Positions 30,550-41,121 are shown, numbered from the stretch's first letter. The stretch: 64,000 nucleotides of DNA from Pseudoxanthomonas kalamensis DSM 18571 (GCF_010211745.1 NZ_PDWQ01000005.1:227637-291636), one strand, 5' to 3'. Program-made: numbers and translations. The notes: generated by a model from the letters alone, not told the origin.

Positions 30550-31074
30550 TTACCGCTGCAACGGCCGCGGCTTCCAGGCGGCATATATCGCCCAGGCCGC
30601 CAACAGCACGAACCAGACCAGACTCCAGCCGGGCATGGTCAGACCCAGGAAGGTCCAGTCGATCGTGCCGCAGCTTCCGGTGGCGGTCATGACCTGACGG
30701 ACCGCTTCCAGCCAACCGACGCTCTCGCCGAGGAAACCCAGCGGCGCACCGCAGCTGACCATGTCGTCCGCCGGCAGGCTCTGGATCCACACATGGCGTG
30801 CGGCAATCCAGATACCGACCACCGACACCAGCAGCGCGGCAATGCCGTAGCCACGTCTGGCCTTCGGTCCACGCGGCGCATGCAACCCGCCGACCAGTAG
30901 CACCAGACCCAGCGCCGCGAACGCCAGCCGCTGCAGGATGCAGAGATTGCACGGCTGCAGCCCATCGTGCAGCTGGGTCCAGATCGCATAGCCGATCAGG
31001 CCGACGCAAGCGAGGAAGCCGAGCAGGAACTGGGTACGGAACGACCAGCGGAATGGATTCACGGCAAAGGCCAA
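30550..31074 (-). CDS. dsbB: disulfide bond formation protein DsbB
   Basis: 174 residues with four transmembrane helices. The N-terminal periplasmic loop has the CNLC redox pair (PCNLCILQRLAF) and the second loop has two Cys 30 residues apart (MVSCGAPLG ... ATGSCGTIDW). DsbB reoxidises DsbA and passes electrons to quinone. The ArgLeu after the CNLCILQ stretch (quinone-site Arg) is retained. It probably shares a transcript with the DAHP synthase gene, though the functions are unrelated. Confidence 0.93.
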   Translation of the reverse strand: MAFAVNPFRWSFRTQFLLGFLACVGLIGYAIWTQLHDGLQPCNLCILQRLAFAALGLVLLVGGLHAPRGPKARRGYGIAALLVSVVGIWIAARHVWIQSLPADDMVSCGAPLGFLGESVGWLEAVRQVMTATGSCGTIDWTFLGLTMPGWSLVWFVLLAAWAIYAAWKPRPLQR

Positions 31075-31147
31075 CTCAAGAGAATCCCTGCATTATCCCC
31101 GGCCACGCTATACAAGGCCAATCGAGGATTCCTGACCACGGAAAGCA

Positions 31148-31172
31148 CGAACCCCGGCCGGGCCGGGGTTCG
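31148..31172 (-). terminator. terminator of the alpha ribosomal operon
   Basis: A 10-bp stem (31148-31157 with 31163-31172) lies 25 bases after the rplQ stop, at the end of the whole ribosomal block. The tail on the minus strand (TGCTTTCC) is only partly T-rich. Confidence 0.6.
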
Positions 31173-31197
31173 CGGGAAACATCGTCGTGGCGTCGGC

Positions 31198-31572
31198 TTA
31201 TTCGGCCGCCGCTTCCGGACGGTCGAGCAGTTCCACATAGGCCATCGGCGCATTGTCGCCGGCGCGGAAACCACACTTGAGGATGCGCAGGTAACCACCC
31301 GGACGCGACTGGTAGCGCGGACCCAGGGTGGTGAACAGGGTGCCGACCGCTTCCTTGTCGCGCAGGCGCGCGAAGGCCAGGCGGCGATTGGCCACGCCGT
31401 CGACCTTGGCCAGGGTGATCAGCGGCTCGGCGACGCGGCGCAGTTCCTTGGCCTTGGGCAGGGTGGTACGGATCAGCCCGTGCTTGAACAGCGACGAGGC
31501 CATGTTGCGGAACATCGCGTCGCGATGGGCGCTGGTGCGGTTGAACTTGCGTCCGGATTTCTGGTGGCGCAT
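31198..31572 (-). CDS. rplQ: 50S ribosomal protein L17
   Basis: 124 residues beginning [20 protein letters not shown], the invariant L17 N-terminus, with the conserved [13 protein letters not shown] and GGYLRILK segments. It is part of the large subunit near the peptide exit. It is the last gene of the alpha operon. The gap to rpoA is large (212 bases), longer than usual for this pair, and contains no gene; a short GGGCC-type hairpin near 31681-31701 is the only structure noted there. Confidence 0.97.
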   Translation of the reverse strand: MRHQKSGRKFNRTSAHRDAMFRNMASSLFKHGLIRTTLPKAKELRRVAEPLITLAKVDGVANRRLAFARLRDKEAVGTLFTTLGPRYQSRPGGYLRILKCGFRAGDNAPMAYVELLDRPEAAAE

Positions 31573-31784
31573 GGCTTGGATTCCTATGAATGTTGTAGCT
31601 GTTGGACTTCGCTGTCGCCATCCTGGCGGTGTAGGTGGACTGCGGGTGGTCCGAACCGGTCCTGTCCGTGGCCGGTGCGCCGCGGGCCTTCAGGCCCGTC
31701 GGACAATGGTGTTGCGATCGCTGCGGTACTGCACTTTCTGGAATGCCCGGCCCTTGCAGAAACGGGCATCCCGGATTTTCCGGC

Positions 31785-32783
31785 TCAGCCCATCATGCCG
31801 TGCTGGGAAACCCCCGCCGGCGGCCAGTTCTCCAGCTTCATGCCCAGGGACAGGCCGCGCTGGGCCAGCACTTCCTTGATCTCGGTCAGCGATTTCTTGC
31901 CCAGGTTCGGGGTCTTCAGCAGCTCGACTTCGGTCTTCTGGATTAGGTCGCCGATGTAGTAGATGCTCTCGGCCTTCAGGCAGTTGGCCGAACGCACGGT
32001 CAGCTCCAGGTCGTCGATCGGGCGCAGCAACACCGGATCCACGCCGTTGCTGGCCTGCTTCGGCGCGCCGCGGTCACGATGGGTGAAGTCGCCGAACACC
32101 GACAGCTGGTCGCTGAGGATGTCGGCGGCGGTGCGCACGGCTTCCTCGGCGTCGATGGTGCCGTTGGTCTCGATGTCCAGCACCAGCTTGTCCAGGTCGG
32201 TGCGCTGCTCGACGCGGGCCGATTCGACCGCGTAGGCGACGCGACGAACCGGCGAGAACGAGGCGTCCAGGACCAGACGGCCGATGGCGCGGGTTTCCTC
32301 GTCCGGACGACGGCGGCTGGAAGCCGGCTGGTAGCCCAGGCCGCGCTCGATCTTCAGGCGCAGGTTCAGCGAAGCGTCCTTGGTCAGGTGCGCGATCACG
32401 TGCTCGGGATTGAGGATTTCGACGTTGTGGTCGGTCTTGATGTCGCCGGCGGTGACCACGCCGGTGCCCTGCTTGTCCAGGCTCAGGGTGGCACTGTCGC
32501 CGCTGTGGATGCGGATGGCGACGTCTTTCAGGTTGAGCAGGACTTCAAGCACGTCTTCCTGCAGGCCTTCGATGGTGCTGTATTCGTGCAGCACGCCGTC
32601 GATCTCGACTTCGGTGATGGCGAAACCGGGGATCGAGGACAGCAGCACGCGGCGCAACGCGTTGCCCAGGGTATGGCCGTAGCCGCGTTCCAGCGGCTCG
32701 ATCACGACCTTGGCGCGGTTGTCGGTAATGCGTTCGATTTGCGGGCCGCGGGGGCGCAGCACCTGCTGAGTGGTAACCGTCAT
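31785..32783 (-). CDS. rpoA: RNA polymerase alpha subunit
   Basis: 332 residues. N-terminal dimerisation domain ([23 protein letters not shown]; residues 1-230), flexible linker, and a C-terminal alpha-CTD from about 250 with [21 protein letters not shown] and [23 protein letters not shown], which contacts UP elements and activators. It scaffolds assembly of beta and beta'. It sits between rpsD and rplQ, the normal place. Confidence 0.98.
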   Translation of the reverse strand: MTVTTQQVLRPRGPQIERITDNRAKVVIEPLERGYGHTLGNALRRVLLSSIPGFAITEVEIDGVLHEYSTIEGLQEDVLEVLLNLKDVAIRIHSGDSATLSLDKQGTGVVTAGDIKTDHNVEILNPEHVIAHLTKDASLNLRLKIERGLGYQPASSRRRPDEETRAIGRLVLDASFSPVRRVAYAVESARVEQRTDLDKLVLDIETNGTIDAEEAVRTAADILSDQLSVFGDFTHRDRGAPKQASNGVDPVLLRPIDDLELTVRSANCLKAESIYYIGDLIQKTEVELLKTPNLGKKSLTEIKEVLAQRGLSLGMKLENWPPAGVSQHGMMG

Positions 32784-32834
32784 GTAGCTTGGTCTCCTGC
32801 AAATCCCCGGACAGGCCGGGGACCCGTGGTGGGA

Positions 32835-33464
32835 TTACTTCGAATACAACTCGACAATCAGCGCTTCGTTGATGTCGGTCGGCAGGTCGGCGCGGTCAGG
32901 CGCGGCCTTGAAGATGCCGGTGAACTTCTTCGCGTCCACTTCGACCCAGCCCGGGCACAGATCCAGCTGCTCGGCGATGGTCAGCGACTCCTGCACGCGC
33001 ATCTGCTTTTGCGCCTTCTCGGACAGTGCGATCGAGTCGCCCGCCTTGACCTGGTAGGACGGCAGGTTGACCGGCTTGCCGTTGACCAGCACGCCGCGGT
33101 GCGAGACCAGCTGGCGGGCCGACGGACGGGTCACCGCAAAACCCATGCGGTAGACGACGTTGTCCAGACGGGTTTCCAGCAGCTGCAGCAGGTTCTCGCC
33201 GGTGTTGCCCTTCTTGGTCGAGGCCTTCTTGTAGTAGTTGCGGAACTGGCGCTCCAGCAGACCGTAGATGCGCTTGACCTTCTGCTTTTCGCGCAGCTGG
33301 TTGGCGTAGTCGGACAGCTTGCCGCGACGTGCGGTGGCGCCATGCTGGCCGGGCTTCTGCTCCAGCTTGCACTTGGAGTCCAGCGCACGCGCCGGGCTCT
33401 TGAGCGACAGGTCGGCGCCTTCGCGGCGCGCGAGCTTGCAGGTAGGACCGATATAACGAGCCAT
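32835..33464 (-). CDS. rpsD: 30S ribosomal protein S4
   Basis: 209 residues beginning [16 protein letters not shown]. An S4 RNA-binding domain lies near residues 97-160 ([29 protein letters not shown]). It is a primary 16S rRNA binder in 30S assembly; in E. coli it is also the translational repressor of this operon. It starts 14 bases after the rpsK stop. The N-terminal zinc knuckle seen in some bacteria is not complete here. Confidence 0.98.
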   Translation of the reverse strand: MARYIGPTCKLARREGADLSLKSPARALDSKCKLEQKPGQHGATARRGKLSDYANQLREKQKVKRIYGLLERQFRNYYKKASTKKGNTGENLLQLLETRLDNVVYRMGFAVTRPSARQLVSHRGVLVNGKPVNLPSYQVKAGDSIALSEKAQKQMRVQESLTIAEQLDLCPGWVEVDAKKFTGIFKAAPDRADLPTDINEALIVELYSK

Positions 33465-33478
33465 TTCTTATCGCCCCC

Positions 33479-33871
33479 TTAGACGCGACGCTTCTTCGGC
33501 GGACGGCACCCGTTGTGCGGGATCGGCGTCACGTCGATGATGTTGGTGATCTTGTAGCCGACGTTGTTCAGCGAACGCACGGCCGATTCGCGGCCCGGAC
33601 CCGGGCCCTTGATGCGGACTTCCAGCGACTTCACGCCGTAGTCCAGCGCGGCGCGGCCGGCCTTTTCGGCAGCGACCTGCGCGGCGAACGGAGTCGACTT
33701 GCGCGATCCGCGGAAACCGGCACCGCCCGACGTGGCCCAGGACAAGGCATTGCCCTGGCGGTCGGTGATGGTGACGATGGTGTTGTTGAACGAAGCGTGG
33801 ACGTGGGCGACGCCGTCGGTGACGACGCGCTTGATCTTCTTCTTCGTCTTGGCAGCTGCGGGCTTGGCCAT
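33479..33871 (-). CDS. rpsK: 30S ribosomal protein S11
   Basis: 130 residues with a basic N-terminal tail ([11 protein letters not shown]), [36 protein letters not shown], and the typical ending [23 protein letters not shown]. It sits in the 30S platform next to the mRNA exit. Twelve bases after rpsM. Confidence 0.98.
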   Translation of the reverse strand: MAKPAAAKTKKKIKRVVTDGVAHVHASFNNTIVTITDRQGNALSWATSGGAGFRGSRKSTPFAAQVAAEKAGRAALDYGVKSLEVRIKGPGPGRESAVRSLNNVGYKITNIIDVTPIPHNGCRPPKKRRV

Positions 33872-33883
33872 GATTCTGGGTCC

Positions 33884-34240
33884 TTACTTCCTGATCGCCT
33901 TGCGCGGTCCCTTGCGGGTGCGGGCGTTGGTACGGGTACGCTGGCCGCGCAGCGGCAGGCCGCGACGATGGCGCAGGCCGCGATAGCAGCCCAGGTCCAT
34001 CAGGCGCTTGATCGCCATGCCGACTTCGCGACGCAGGTCGCCTTCGACGATGTACTTGCCGACCTCGGCGCGCAGGCGCTCGACTTCCGGCTCGGACAGG
34101 TCGCGGATCTTGGTGGTTTCGGCCACGCCTGCGGCTACGCAGACCTGCCGGGACCGGGTACGGCCAATGCCGTAGATGCTCTGCAATCCCACCCAGACGT
34201 GCTTCTGGGCAGGCAGGTTGACACCTGCAATACGCGCCAT
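33884..34240 (-). CDS. rpsM: 30S ribosomal protein S13
   Basis: 118 residues from [20 protein letters not shown], with the C-terminal [24 protein letters not shown] tail that reaches toward P-site tRNA. The ATG at 34240 has GGAGAG 8 bases upstream; an in-frame ATG 15 bases earlier is not supported. First gene of the alpha operon, 402 bases after secY. Confidence 0.97.
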   Translation of the reverse strand: MARIAGVNLPAQKHVWVGLQSIYGIGRTRSRQVCVAAGVAETTKIRDLSEPEVERLRAEVGKYIVEGDLRREVGMAIKRLMDLGCYRGLRHRRGLPLRGQRTRTNARTRKGPRKAIRK

Positions 34241-34642
34241 GACGCGGCTCTCCAAATAACTGTGTTATGGCCCAACGGACCCGGCCCCCGGCTGGGGAGC
34301 GGATATTCGGGCGGAGTGAACTCTAAATTCTAACAAGATCCCGGGTTACATGGAAGCCGGGGGTGCCGAAGCCTCCCGACCCGGCATGGGGAGTGTGCCC
34401 ATGCTCCGGCGCCGGAACCCGCCTGAACAGACCACCGGAACCCGGTGCTCTGCCCGCCCCGCGCTACTCTGGCGCGGAGACTGGCGGATTCGCACCCGCG
34501 CGCAGGATCGCCGCGCGGGCCGCCCAATGGCTCCCTCCGGCGCAATGCGGAGGGACTGCATCTGTGTTCGGCCCGATGGGCCCGGCCCTCCGGCCGTCCT
34601 GCTCCCCGGCCTCCTGCCGGGAGTCTTGCCATGGCGCCGGCC
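34241..34642. other. 402-base gap between secY and rpsM, no rpmJ
   Basis: No gene is recognisable, and the L36 gene rpmJ that many gammaproteobacteria carry here is absent. The rpsM-proximal 90 bases are AT-richer and hold a TAGAAT (minus strand, 34332-34327) that could be a -10 of an alpha-operon promoter, but no good -35. The rest (34346-34642) is GC-rich and full of short perfect inverted repeats, such as CCCTCCG/CGGAGGG near 34532-34553 and GCATGGG/CCCATGC near 34383-34405. The short open frames in it look random. Confidence 0.6.
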
Positions 34643-35986
34643 TCAGCGGCCGCGGCCGCTGCCCTTAAGGTTGGCCTTCTTCAGCAGGCTTTCGTACTGG
34701 TGCGACATCAGGTGCGCCTGGATCTGCGCGATGAAGTCCATCACCACCACCACCACGATCAGCAGCGAGGTGCCGCCGAAGTAGAACGAGGTATTGAGCT
34801 GGCTGCGCATCACTTCCGGCAGCAAGCATACCGCCACCAGGTACAGCGAGCCGACCGCGGTCAACCTGGTCAGCACACCGTCGATGTAGTCGGCGGTAGC
34901 CTTGCCGGGACGAATGCCCGGAATCAGCGCACCCGACTTCTTCAGGTTGTCGGCGGTTTCCTGCGAATTGAACACCAGCGCCGTGTAGAAGAACGCGAAA
35001 CCGATGATCAGCGCCGCCAGCACGATCATGTGCAACGGCTGGCCCGGCGACAGCGCGTTGGAGATGCGCGGCAGCCAGGTGCTGGAGGTGGACTGGCCGG
35101 TCCACTGCGCAAGCGTGGCCGGGAAGGCCAGGATGCTGGAAGCGAAGATCGGCGGGATCACGCCGGCCATGTTCAGCTTCAGCGGCAGGAACGAGGTCTG
35201 GTTCATGTACGCGTTGCGACCGCCCTGGCGGCGCGCGTAGTTGACCGTGATCCGGCGCTGCCCACGCTCCATGAACACCACGAAATAGGTGAAGCCCAGC
35301 ACCACGATGCCGATCAGGATCAGCGCGATCACGCTCATCGAACCATCGCGCACCGCGTTGAAGGTCTGGATGACCGCCGCCGGCAGGCCGGCCACGATGC
35401 CGGCGAAGATGATCAGCGACACGCCGTTGCCGACGCCGCGCTCGGTGACCTGCTCGCCCAGCCACATCAGGAAGATGGTGCCGGCGGTCAGCGCGACCAC
35501 TGCGGTCAGCACGAAACCCAGGCCCGGTGCGTACACCACCGGCACCCCGCCGGGGGCCACCTGATTTTGCAGCGCCACGGCGATGCTTCCGCCCTGCACC
35601 ACCGCCAGGATGACCGCGCCGATGCGCGAATACTGGGTGATCTTGCGGCGGCCGGATTCGCCTTCCTTCTGCAGCGCCTTCAGGCTGGGCAGGATGTACA
35701 CCGCCATCTGCATCACGATCGACGCCGAGATGTACGGCATCACGTTCAGCGCAAACAGGCTGAAGCGGTGCAAGGCGCCGCCCGAGAACATGTTGAACAT
35801 GTCCACGATGCCGCCGCCCTGCGCCTGCATCATCGCCAGCATGGCATCCGGATTGACACCGGGCACCGGAACGTAACAGCCGATGCGGTAGACGATCAGC
35901 GCACCGAGCACGAACAGCAGCCGCTGGCGCAGTTCGGTGAACTTGCCCAGACCGCTAGAGATGCCGCCCGCGTTGCCCAACGCCAT
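34643..35986 (-). CDS. secY: preprotein translocase subunit SecY
   Basis: 447 residues with ten transmembrane helices and the plug and pore-ring region. Marks include GNAGGISSGLGKFTELRQRLLFVLGALIVYRIG at the N-terminus, WLGEQVTERGVGNGVSLIIFAGIVAGLP and NLKKSGALIPGIRPGK. It forms the channel of the SecYEG translocon with SecE (encoded at 62106-62504). Last gene of the spc operon here, seven bases after rplO. Confidence 0.98.
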   Translation of the reverse strand: MALGNAGGISSGLGKFTELRQRLLFVLGALIVYRIGCYVPVPGVNPDAMLAMMQAQGGGIVDMFNMFSGGALHRFSLFALNVMPYISASIVMQMAVYILPSLKALQKEGESGRRKITQYSRIGAVILAVVQGGSIAVALQNQVAPGGVPVVYAPGLGFVLTAVVALTAGTIFLMWLGEQVTERGVGNGVSLIIFAGIVAGLPAAVIQTFNAVRDGSMSVIALILIGIVVLGFTYFVVFMERGQRRITVNYARRQGGRNAYMNQTSFLPLKLNMAGVIPPIFASSILAFPATLAQWTGQSTSSTWLPRISNALSPGQPLHMIVLAALIIGFAFFYTALVFNSQETADNLKKSGALIPGIRPGKATADYIDGVLTRLTAVGSLYLVAVCLLPEVMRSQLNTSFYFGGTSLLIVVVVVMDFIAQIQAHLMSHQYESLLKKANLKGSGRGR

Positions 35987-35993
35987 GCCGTGA

Positions 35994-36431
35994 TTACTCC
36001 TGCACGCTGCCGCCGGCCGCCTCGATGGCGGCCTTGGCGCCGGCGGTGGCCAGCAGCCCCTTCAGCACGAAGGCCTTGGTCAGTTCGCCCTTCTTGACCA
36101 CCTTGGCGCGCTTGGCGGTGCTGGGCACCAGCTTGGCGGCACGCAGGGCGGCGAAGTCGATCTCGCCGGCCGCCAGCTTGTCCAGCTGATACAGCAGCAC
36201 CTGGGCGGTATCGTCCTTCATCCGCGAACGGAAGCCGACCTTCGGCAGACGCTTGATCAGCGGCATCTGGCCGCCTTCGAACTTGGCCTTGATCTTGCCC
36301 TTGCCCGCGCGCGCGAACGAACCCTTGTGGCCACGACCTGCGGTCTTGCCCAGGCCGGAACCGATGCCGCGACCGACGCGGGTGCGCTCGGTGCGGGCGC
36401 CCTCGGCGGGCTTGAGAGTGTTGAGACGCAT
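35994..36431 (-). CDS. rplO: 50S ribosomal protein L15
   Basis: 145 residues. It begins [12 protein letters not shown] and has the Gly/Arg/Lys-rich extension [18 protein letters not shown] that threads into 23S rRNA. A late assembly protein of the large subunit. Five bases after rpmD and seven before secY. Confidence 0.98.
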   Translation of the reverse strand: MRLNTLKPAEGARTERTRVGRGIGSGLGKTAGRGHKGSFARAGKGKIKAKFEGGQMPLIKRLPKVGFRSRMKDDTAQVLLYQLDKLAAGEIDFAALRAAKLVPSTAKRAKVVKKGELTKAFVLKGLLATAGAKAAIEAAGGSVQE

Positions 36432-36436
36432 GATGA

Positions 36437-36628
36437 TTACTCCTCGACCTTCACGAGGTAGTGAACCTTGGCGATCAGGCCGCGTACCTGCGGGCTGTCC
36501 TTCAGTTCACGCACATCGTTGAGCTTGTTCAGGCCCAGGGCCTTCACCGACAGGCGGTGACGCGACTGGGAACCCCGCAGGCCGCGCACCAGGCGCACCT
36601 TGACGGTCTTGTTGGACTCGTTAGCCAT
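36437..36628 (-). CDS. rpmD: 50S ribosomal protein L30
   Basis: 63 residues with the ferredoxin-like L30 core ([46 protein letters not shown]). The start overlaps the end of rpsE by eight bases, which suggests translational coupling. Confidence 0.97.
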   Translation of the reverse strand: MANESNKTVKVRLVRGLRGSQSRHRLSVKALGLNKLNDVRELKDSPQVRGLIAKVHYLVKVEE

Positions 36629-37166
36629 GGGTAAGTTCCTCCACCGACTTGCCGCGCTTGGCCGCGATGCGGGACGGCGAGTGCATTTCGGCCAGGCCGC
36701 GCATGGTGGCGCGCACCAAGTTGATCGGGTTGCGCGAACCGGTGGCCTTGGCCAGCACGTTCTTCACCCCGACCGCTTCCAGCACGGCGCGCATGGCGCC
36801 GCCGGCGATCACGCCGGTACCTTCGGAGGCCGGCTGCATGAACACCCGCGCCGCGCCGTGGCCGGACTTGACCGTGTGCCACAGGGTGCCGTTGTTCAGC
36901 TCGACATTGAGCATGCCCTTGCGGGCATATTCCATCGACTTCTGGATCGCGACCGGCACTTCGCGCGCCTTGCCGTAGCCGAAACCGATGCGGCCATTGC
37001 CGTCGCCCACCACCGTCAGCGCGGTGAAGGTGAACTGGCGACCACCCTTGACGGTCTTGCTGACGCGGTTGACCGCGATCAGCTTCTCGATCATGCCGTC
37101 GTCGATTTTCTCTTCGCGATTGCCGCGATCACGATCGCGGCCCCGCGGTGCACGTTCTTCTGCCAT
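36621..37166 (-). CDS. rpsE: 30S ribosomal protein S5
   Basis: 181 residues, slightly longer than the 167 of E. coli through an Arg/Asp/Glu-rich N-terminal tail (about residues 1-20). The dsRBD-like N-domain ([20 protein letters not shown]) and the C-domain ([26 protein letters not shown]) are intact. It acts in decoding fidelity and helicase activity at the mRNA entry. Seventy-six bases after rplR. Confidence 0.98.
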   Translation of the reverse strand: MAEERAPRGRDRDRGNREEKIDDGMIEKLIAVNRVSKTVKGGRQFTFTALTVVGDGNGRIGFGYGKAREVPVAIQKSMEYARKGMLNVELNNGTLWHTVKSGHGAARVFMQPASEGTGVIAGGAMRAVLEAVGVKNVLAKATGSRNPINLVRATMRGLAEMHSPSRIAAKRGKSVEELTHG

Positions 37167-37242
37167 GGTTTCCTCTGCTTGAAATTTACGGCTCGCTGGC
37201 CGCTTATAGTTGTGGTTTGACTACTTGAGGTACTGCAAAAAA

Positions 37243-37599
37243 TCAGAACTGCAGGCCGCCTTCGCGGGCGGCTTCGGCCAGCGCCTTGACGCGGCCGTGG
37301 TAGCGGTAGCCGGAACGGTCGAACGCGACCTGCTCCACGCCCGCGGCCTTGGCGCGCTCGGCGATGATCTTGCCGACGCGGGCGGCGGCTTCGACGTTCT
37401 TGCCGTTCTTCAGGCCGTCCTTGACGTCGGCCTGCAGGGTGTTGGCGGCGGCCAGCACACGAGTGCCGTCGGCGCTGAACACCTGCGCATACAGGTGCTG
37501 ACCGGTACGCAGCACCGACAGGCGCGGCATGCCGAGGTCGCGGATGTGGGCGCGGGTCGACTTGGCGCGACGCAGGCGGGCATTGTTCTTGATGCTCAT
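37243..37599 (-). CDS. rplR: 50S ribosomal protein L18
   Basis: 118 residues, beginning [19 protein letters not shown] and ending [19 protein letters not shown]. It binds 5S rRNA together with L5. Forty-seven bases after rplF. Confidence 0.97.
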   Translation of the reverse strand: MSIKNNARLRRAKSTRAHIRDLGMPRLSVLRTGQHLYAQVFSADGTRVLAAANTLQADVKDGLKNGKNVEAAARVGKIIAERAKAAGVEQVAFDRSGYRYHGRVKALAEAAREGGLQF

Positions 37600-37646
37600 G
37601 ATCTGTTTCCTCGGAAAGCGGATCGGCTTTTACGGGCAAGCCCGCA

Positions 37647-38174
37647 TTACGCCTTCTTGGCTTCCTTGCGAATGATGGTCTCGTCGGAGTACTTCACGCC
37701 CTTGCCCTTGTAGGGCTCCGGCGGACGGAAGCTGCGGATCTTGGCCGCGACTTCGCCGACGCGCTGCTTGTCGGCGCCCTGGACCACGATCTCGGTCTGG
37801 GTGGGCGTGCTGATGGTGATGCCTTCAGGGGCCTGGAACAGCACCGGGTGGGAAAAACCCAGCGACAGGTTCAGGTCCTTGCCCTGCATGGCGGCGCGAT
37901 AACCGACGCCGACCAGCTCGAGCTTGCGCTCGAAGCCTTCCGACACGCCCTTGACCATGTTGGCCAGGATCGCGCGGATGGTGCCGGTGATGGCCACGTT
38001 GCCTTCGCCCGCGGGCGACAGGTTGGCGGTGCCGTTCTCGACGTTGATTTCGACACCGGCCGGTTTGGCCAGGCTCAGCGTGCCCTTCGGGCCCTTGACG
38101 CTGATGGTATCGGCTTGCAGGTTCAGATCGACGCCCTTGGGCAGTGCGATCGGCTTCTTGGCGACGCGGGACAT
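37647..38174 (-). CDS. rplF: 50S ribosomal protein L6
   Basis: 175 residues with the two repeated L6 domains. The conserved C-terminal [15 protein letters not shown] is seen near the end. It binds near the factor-binding site of 23S rRNA. Sixteen bases after rpsH. Confidence 0.98.
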   Translation of the reverse strand: MSRVAKKPIALPKGVDLNLQADTISVKGPKGTLSLAKPAGVEINVENGTANLSPAGEGNVAITGTIRAILANMVKGVSEGFERKLELVGVGYRAAMQGKDLNLSLGFSHPVLFQAPEGITISTPTQTEIVVQGADKQRVGEVAAKIRSFRPPEPYKGKGVKYSDETIIRKEAKKA

Positions 38175-38190
38175 GTGTTGGCTCCTTCGC

Positions 38191-38589
38191 TTAGGCCACG
38201 AAGCACAGGACCTCGCCGCCGACGCCCTGATGGCGCGCCTGCGAATCGGTCATGATGCCCTTGGAGGTGGAAATAATGGCGATGCCCAGGCCGTTGAGCA
38301 CCTTCGGCAGGTCGTCCTTGCCGCGGTACTGGCGCAGGCCCGAACGGGAAACACGCTTCAGCGTTTCGATGACCGGCTTGCCTTCGAAATACTTCAGCAC
38401 GATTTCGAGCTCGGCCTTGTTGTTCTGCGTCTTGGTGACGCGCGAGTCGGCGATGTAGCCTTCGGCCTTCAGCACCCCGGCGATCGCCACCTTGGTGTTG
38501 GAGGACGGCATCTTCACCGTCGGCTTGCCGACCGCGGCCGCATTCTTGATGCGGACCAGCATGTCGGCGATGGGATCAGTCATGCTCAT
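38191..38589 (-). CDS. rpsH: 30S ribosomal protein S8
   Basis: 132 residues beginning [17 protein letters not shown] and ending with the S8 signature [27 protein letters not shown] primary binder of 16S rRNA helix 21; in E. coli it represses the spc operon by binding near rplE. An ATG two codons in is also possible. Sixty-two bases after rpsN. Confidence 0.97.
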   Translation of the reverse strand: MSMTDPIADMLVRIKNAAAVGKPTVKMPSSNTKVAIAGVLKAEGYIADSRVTKTQNNKAELEIVLKYFEGKPVIETLKRVSRSGLRQYRGKDDLPKVLNGLGIAIISTSKGIMTDSQARHQGVGGEVLCFVA

Positions 38590-38651
38590 AGTCGATTACC
38601 TTTGAGTAGCACCGATATCCGCTTTCGCGAAAATCTTGGTTTGTAAACGGG

Positions 38652-38957
38652 TTACCAGCTGGCCTTGCGCAGGCCCGGCACGTCGCCGCGCATGGTCGCT
38701 TCGCGCAGCTTGTTGCGGCCCAGACCAAACTTGCGGTACACGGCGCGCGGACGCCCGGACAGCTCGCAACGGGTACGCTGGCGGCTGGGCGAGGAGTCAC
38801 GCGGCAGCTTCTGCAGCTTGGTCGTGGCATCCATCTTTTCTTCGTACGAAGCGCTCTCGCTGGAGATGATCTTCTTCAGCGCGTCGCGCTTGGCGGCGTA
38901 TTTCTTGGCGAGTTTGGCCCGCTTGACATCGCGGTTCACCATGGAGGACTTGGCCAT
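38652..38957 (-). CDS. rpsN: 30S ribosomal protein S14 (zinc-free long form)
   Basis: 101 residues from [20 protein letters not shown]. The C-terminal motif [28 protein letters not shown] is present and no CXXC pairs are seen, so it is the long zinc-independent form. The start at 38957 has GGAGAT upstream; the longer open frame does not match S14. Sixteen bases after rplE. Confidence 0.97.
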   Translation of the reverse strand: MAKSSMVNRDVKRAKLAKKYAAKRDALKKIISSESASYEEKMDATTKLQKLPRDSSPSRQRTRCELSGRPRAVYRKFGLGRNKLREATMRGDVPGLRKASW

Positions 38958-38973
38958 CGGGATCTCCTGCGAA

Positions 38974-39516
38974 TCAGTTGCGGAACGGGAACTTGAACGC
39001 TTCGAGCAGCGCCTTGGCCTCGGCGTCGGTCTTGGCGGTCGTGGTGATGGCGATATCCATGCCGCGGAGCGCATCGACCTGGTCGAAGTCGATTTCCGGG
39101 AAGATGATCTGCTCCTTCACGCCCATGTTGTAGTTGCCGCGGCCGTCGAACGAACGACCGGACACGCCACGGAAGTCGCGCACGCGCGGCAGCGCGATGC
39201 TGACCAGACGGTCCAGGAATTCGTAGGCGCGGGCGCGGCGCAAGGTGACCTTGCAGCCGATCGGCCAGCCGTCGCGGATCTTGAACGAAGCCACCGATAC
39301 GCGGGACTTGGTCGTGATCGGCTTCTGGCCGCTGATCTTGGCCAGGTCGGCCACAGCGTTTTCCAGGATCTTCTTGTTGGCAGCCGCTTCACCGACACCC
39401 ATGTTGATGGTGATCTTGGTGATCTTGGGCACCTGCATCGGATTGGTGTAGCCGAACTTCTTGGTCAGAGCCGGCACCACGTCTTCCTTGTAGATTTTTT
39501 CCAGACGAGTGGTCAT
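38974..39516 (-). CDS. rplE: 50S ribosomal protein L5
   Basis: 180 residues beginning [23 protein letters not shown], with [11 protein letters not shown] and the ending [28 protein letters not shown]. It binds 5S rRNA and touches P-site tRNA. Eleven bases after rplX. Confidence 0.98.
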   Translation of the reverse strand: MTTRLEKIYKEDVVPALTKKFGYTNPMQVPKITKITINMGVGEAAANKKILENAVADLAKISGQKPITTKSRVSVASFKIRDGWPIGCKVTLRRARAYEFLDRLVSIALPRVRDFRGVSGRSFDGRGNYNMGVKEQIIFPEIDFDQVDALRGMDIAITTTAKTDAEAKALLEAFKFPFRN

Positions 39517-39527
39517 TGCATGGTTCC

Positions 39528-39845
39528 TCAGGCGTCGATCGCCTCACCGCTGGAGCGGAACACACGCAGTTTGCGTCCATCCTCCAGCACCTTGAAACCA
39601 ACGCGATCAGCCTTCCCGGATGCCGGGTTGAACAGGGCCACGTTGGAGATATGGATCGAAGCTTCGCGCTCGACCACGCCGCCGGCGATGCCCGCCTGCG
39701 GGTTCGGCTTGGTATGGCGCTTGACGACGTTGACGTTGGACACGACCACCCGGTCGCCGTCCACGTGCACCACGTCGCCCTTCTTGCCCTTGTCCTTGCC
39801 GGTGGTGACGACCACTTGGTCGCCCTTCTTGATACGGTTTGCCAT
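39528..39845 (-). CDS. rplX: 50S ribosomal protein L24
   Basis: 105 residues, KOW motif near the N-terminus ([23 protein letters not shown]) and the L24 segment [23 protein letters not shown]. It starts 50S assembly by binding the 5' part of 23S rRNA. Fifteen bases after rplN. Confidence 0.98.
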   Translation of the reverse strand: MANRIKKGDQVVVTTGKDKGKKGDVVHVDGDRVVVSNVNVVKRHTKPNPQAGIAGGVVEREASIHISNVALFNPASGKADRVGFKVLEDGRKLRVFRSSGEAIDA

Positions 39846-39860
39846 GTCAGTTTCCTCCGC

Positions 39861-40229
39861 TCACAGCACTTCGGGCGCGAGCGAGACAATCTTCATGAAC
39901 TTCTCGGAGCGAAGTTCACGGGTGACCGGCCCGAAGATGCGGGTGCCGATCGGTTCCTGCTTGTTGTTCAGCAGCACGGCGGCGTTGCCGTCGAAGCGGA
40001 TCAGCGAGCCGTCCGGGCGACGCACGCCCTTGCGGGTACGCACGACCACGGCGTCGTAGACCTCGCCCTTCTTGACCTTGCCGCGCGGAATCGCGTCCTT
40101 GACCGTCACCTTGATGATGTCGCCGATCGCGGCGTAGCGGCGCTTGGAGCCGCCCAGCACCTTGATGCACATCATTTCCTTGGCGCCGGAGTTGTCGGCG
40201 GCTTCGAGGTAGCTTTGCACCTGAATCAT
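39861..40229 (-). CDS. rplN: 50S ribosomal protein L14
   Basis: 122 residues, beginning [20 protein letters not shown] and containing the signature [15 protein letters not shown] and [13 protein letters not shown]. It lies at the subunit interface. Twelve bases after rpsQ. Confidence 0.98.
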   Translation of the reverse strand: MIQVQSYLEAADNSGAKEMMCIKVLGGSKRRYAAIGDIIKVTVKDAIPRGKVKKGEVYDAVVVRTRKGVRRPDGSLIRFDGNAAVLLNNKQEPIGTRIFGPVTRELRSEKFMKIVSLAPEVL

Positions 40230-40241
40230 GATTCCGGCCCC

Positions 40242-40508
40242 TTATTCAGCCGCGCGGGTGACGACTTCCACCACCCGCCAGTTCTTGGTCTTGGACATCG
40301 GCGCCGTTTCCACCACGCGCACCACATCGCCCTCGTTGCAGGCGTTGTCGGCATCGTGGGCGTGCAGCTTGGTCGAACGCTTGATGTACTTGCCGTACAG
40401 CGCGTGCTTGACCTGACGCTCCACCAACACGGTGACGGTCTTGTCCATCTTGTTGCTCACCACACGGCCTTCGACCGTGCGCTGTACCTTGTCTTTGTTA
40501 TCGCTCAT
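40242..40508 (-). CDS. rpsQ: 30S ribosomal protein S17
   Basis: 88 residues with [20 protein letters not shown] at the N-terminus and the OB-fold ending [17 protein letters not shown] primary binder of the 16S 5' domain. Eleven bases after rpmC. Confidence 0.97.
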   Translation of the reverse strand: MSDNKDKVQRTVEGRVVSNKMDKTVTVLVERQVKHALYGKYIKRSTKLHAHDADNACNEGDVVRVVETAPMSKTKNWRVVEVVTRAAE

Positions 40509-40519
40509 GTCGGCGTTCC

Positions 40520-40708
40520 TTACTGCTGGCTGCCAAGCAGGGTCTTCACGCGCGCGATCTCGCGGCGCACCCGGCGGGTTTCGTGGGTCTTCGCCAGCTG
40601 GCCGGTGGCCTTCTGCATGCGCAGGGAAAACTGTTCCTTGCGCAGTTCGAGCAGGTGGGCCTTCAGGTCGTCGGCCGACTTGCCGCGGAGTTCGTTGATG
40701 TTGGCCAT
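40520..40708 (-). CDS. rpmC: 50S ribosomal protein L29
   Basis: 62 residues, a two-helix protein beginning [20 protein letters not shown] and containing [24 protein letters not shown]. It sits near the exit tunnel where trigger factor and SRP dock. The ATG overlaps the rplP stop by one base (TAATG), a translational-coupling arrangement. A longer open frame upstream is the rplP and rpsC coding region in another frame. Confidence 0.97.
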   Translation of the reverse strand: MANINELRGKSADDLKAHLLELRKEQFSLRMQKATGQLAKTHETRRVRREIARVKTLLGSQQ

Positions 40709-41121
40709 TAGCGCACCGTCCGGGTCACGAAAGTTGTGGTCACCGACAGCTTGGCAGCGGCCAGGCGGAATGCCTCGCGCGCCACTTCCTCGCTGACGCC
40801 TTCGATCTCGTAGATCATCCGGCCCGGCTGGATCTGCGCGACCCAGAACTCGACGTTGCCCTTGCCGGAACCCATGCGGACTTCGATGGGCTTCTTGGTG
40901 ATGGGCTTGTCCGGGAACACGCGGATCCACATCTTGCCGTTGCGCTTGACGTAGCGGCTGATCGAACGGCGCGCGGCCTCGATCTGACGCGCGGTCAGCT
41001 GGCCGTGCGCGGTCGCCTTCAGACCATACTCGCCGAAACTGACGGCGTTGCCGCTCCAGCTCAGGCCGTCGTTGCGGCCCTTGTGCATCTTGCGGAATTT
41101 GGTTCGCTTGGGTTGCAACAT
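40708..41121 (-). CDS. rplP: 50S ribosomal protein L16
   Basis: 137 residues, [20 protein letters not shown] at the N-terminus with the central [26 protein letters not shown]. Essential for peptidyl transferase centre maturation. Six bases after rpsC; its stop overlaps rpmC. Confidence 0.98.
   Translation of the reverse strand: MLQPKRTKFRKMHKGRNDGLSWSGNAVSFGEYGLKATAHGQLTARQIEAARRSISRYVKRNGKMWIRVFPDKPITKKPIEVRMGSGKGNVEFWVAQIQPGRMIYEIEGVSEEVAREAFRLAAAKLSVTTTFVTRTVR

Noticed and set aside
34346..34561. 71-codon minus-strand open frame in the secY-rpsM gap, as a possible rpmJ
   Set aside because: It has none of the L36 Cys/His zinc residues and is Arg/Pro/Ser-rich with no L36 similarity.
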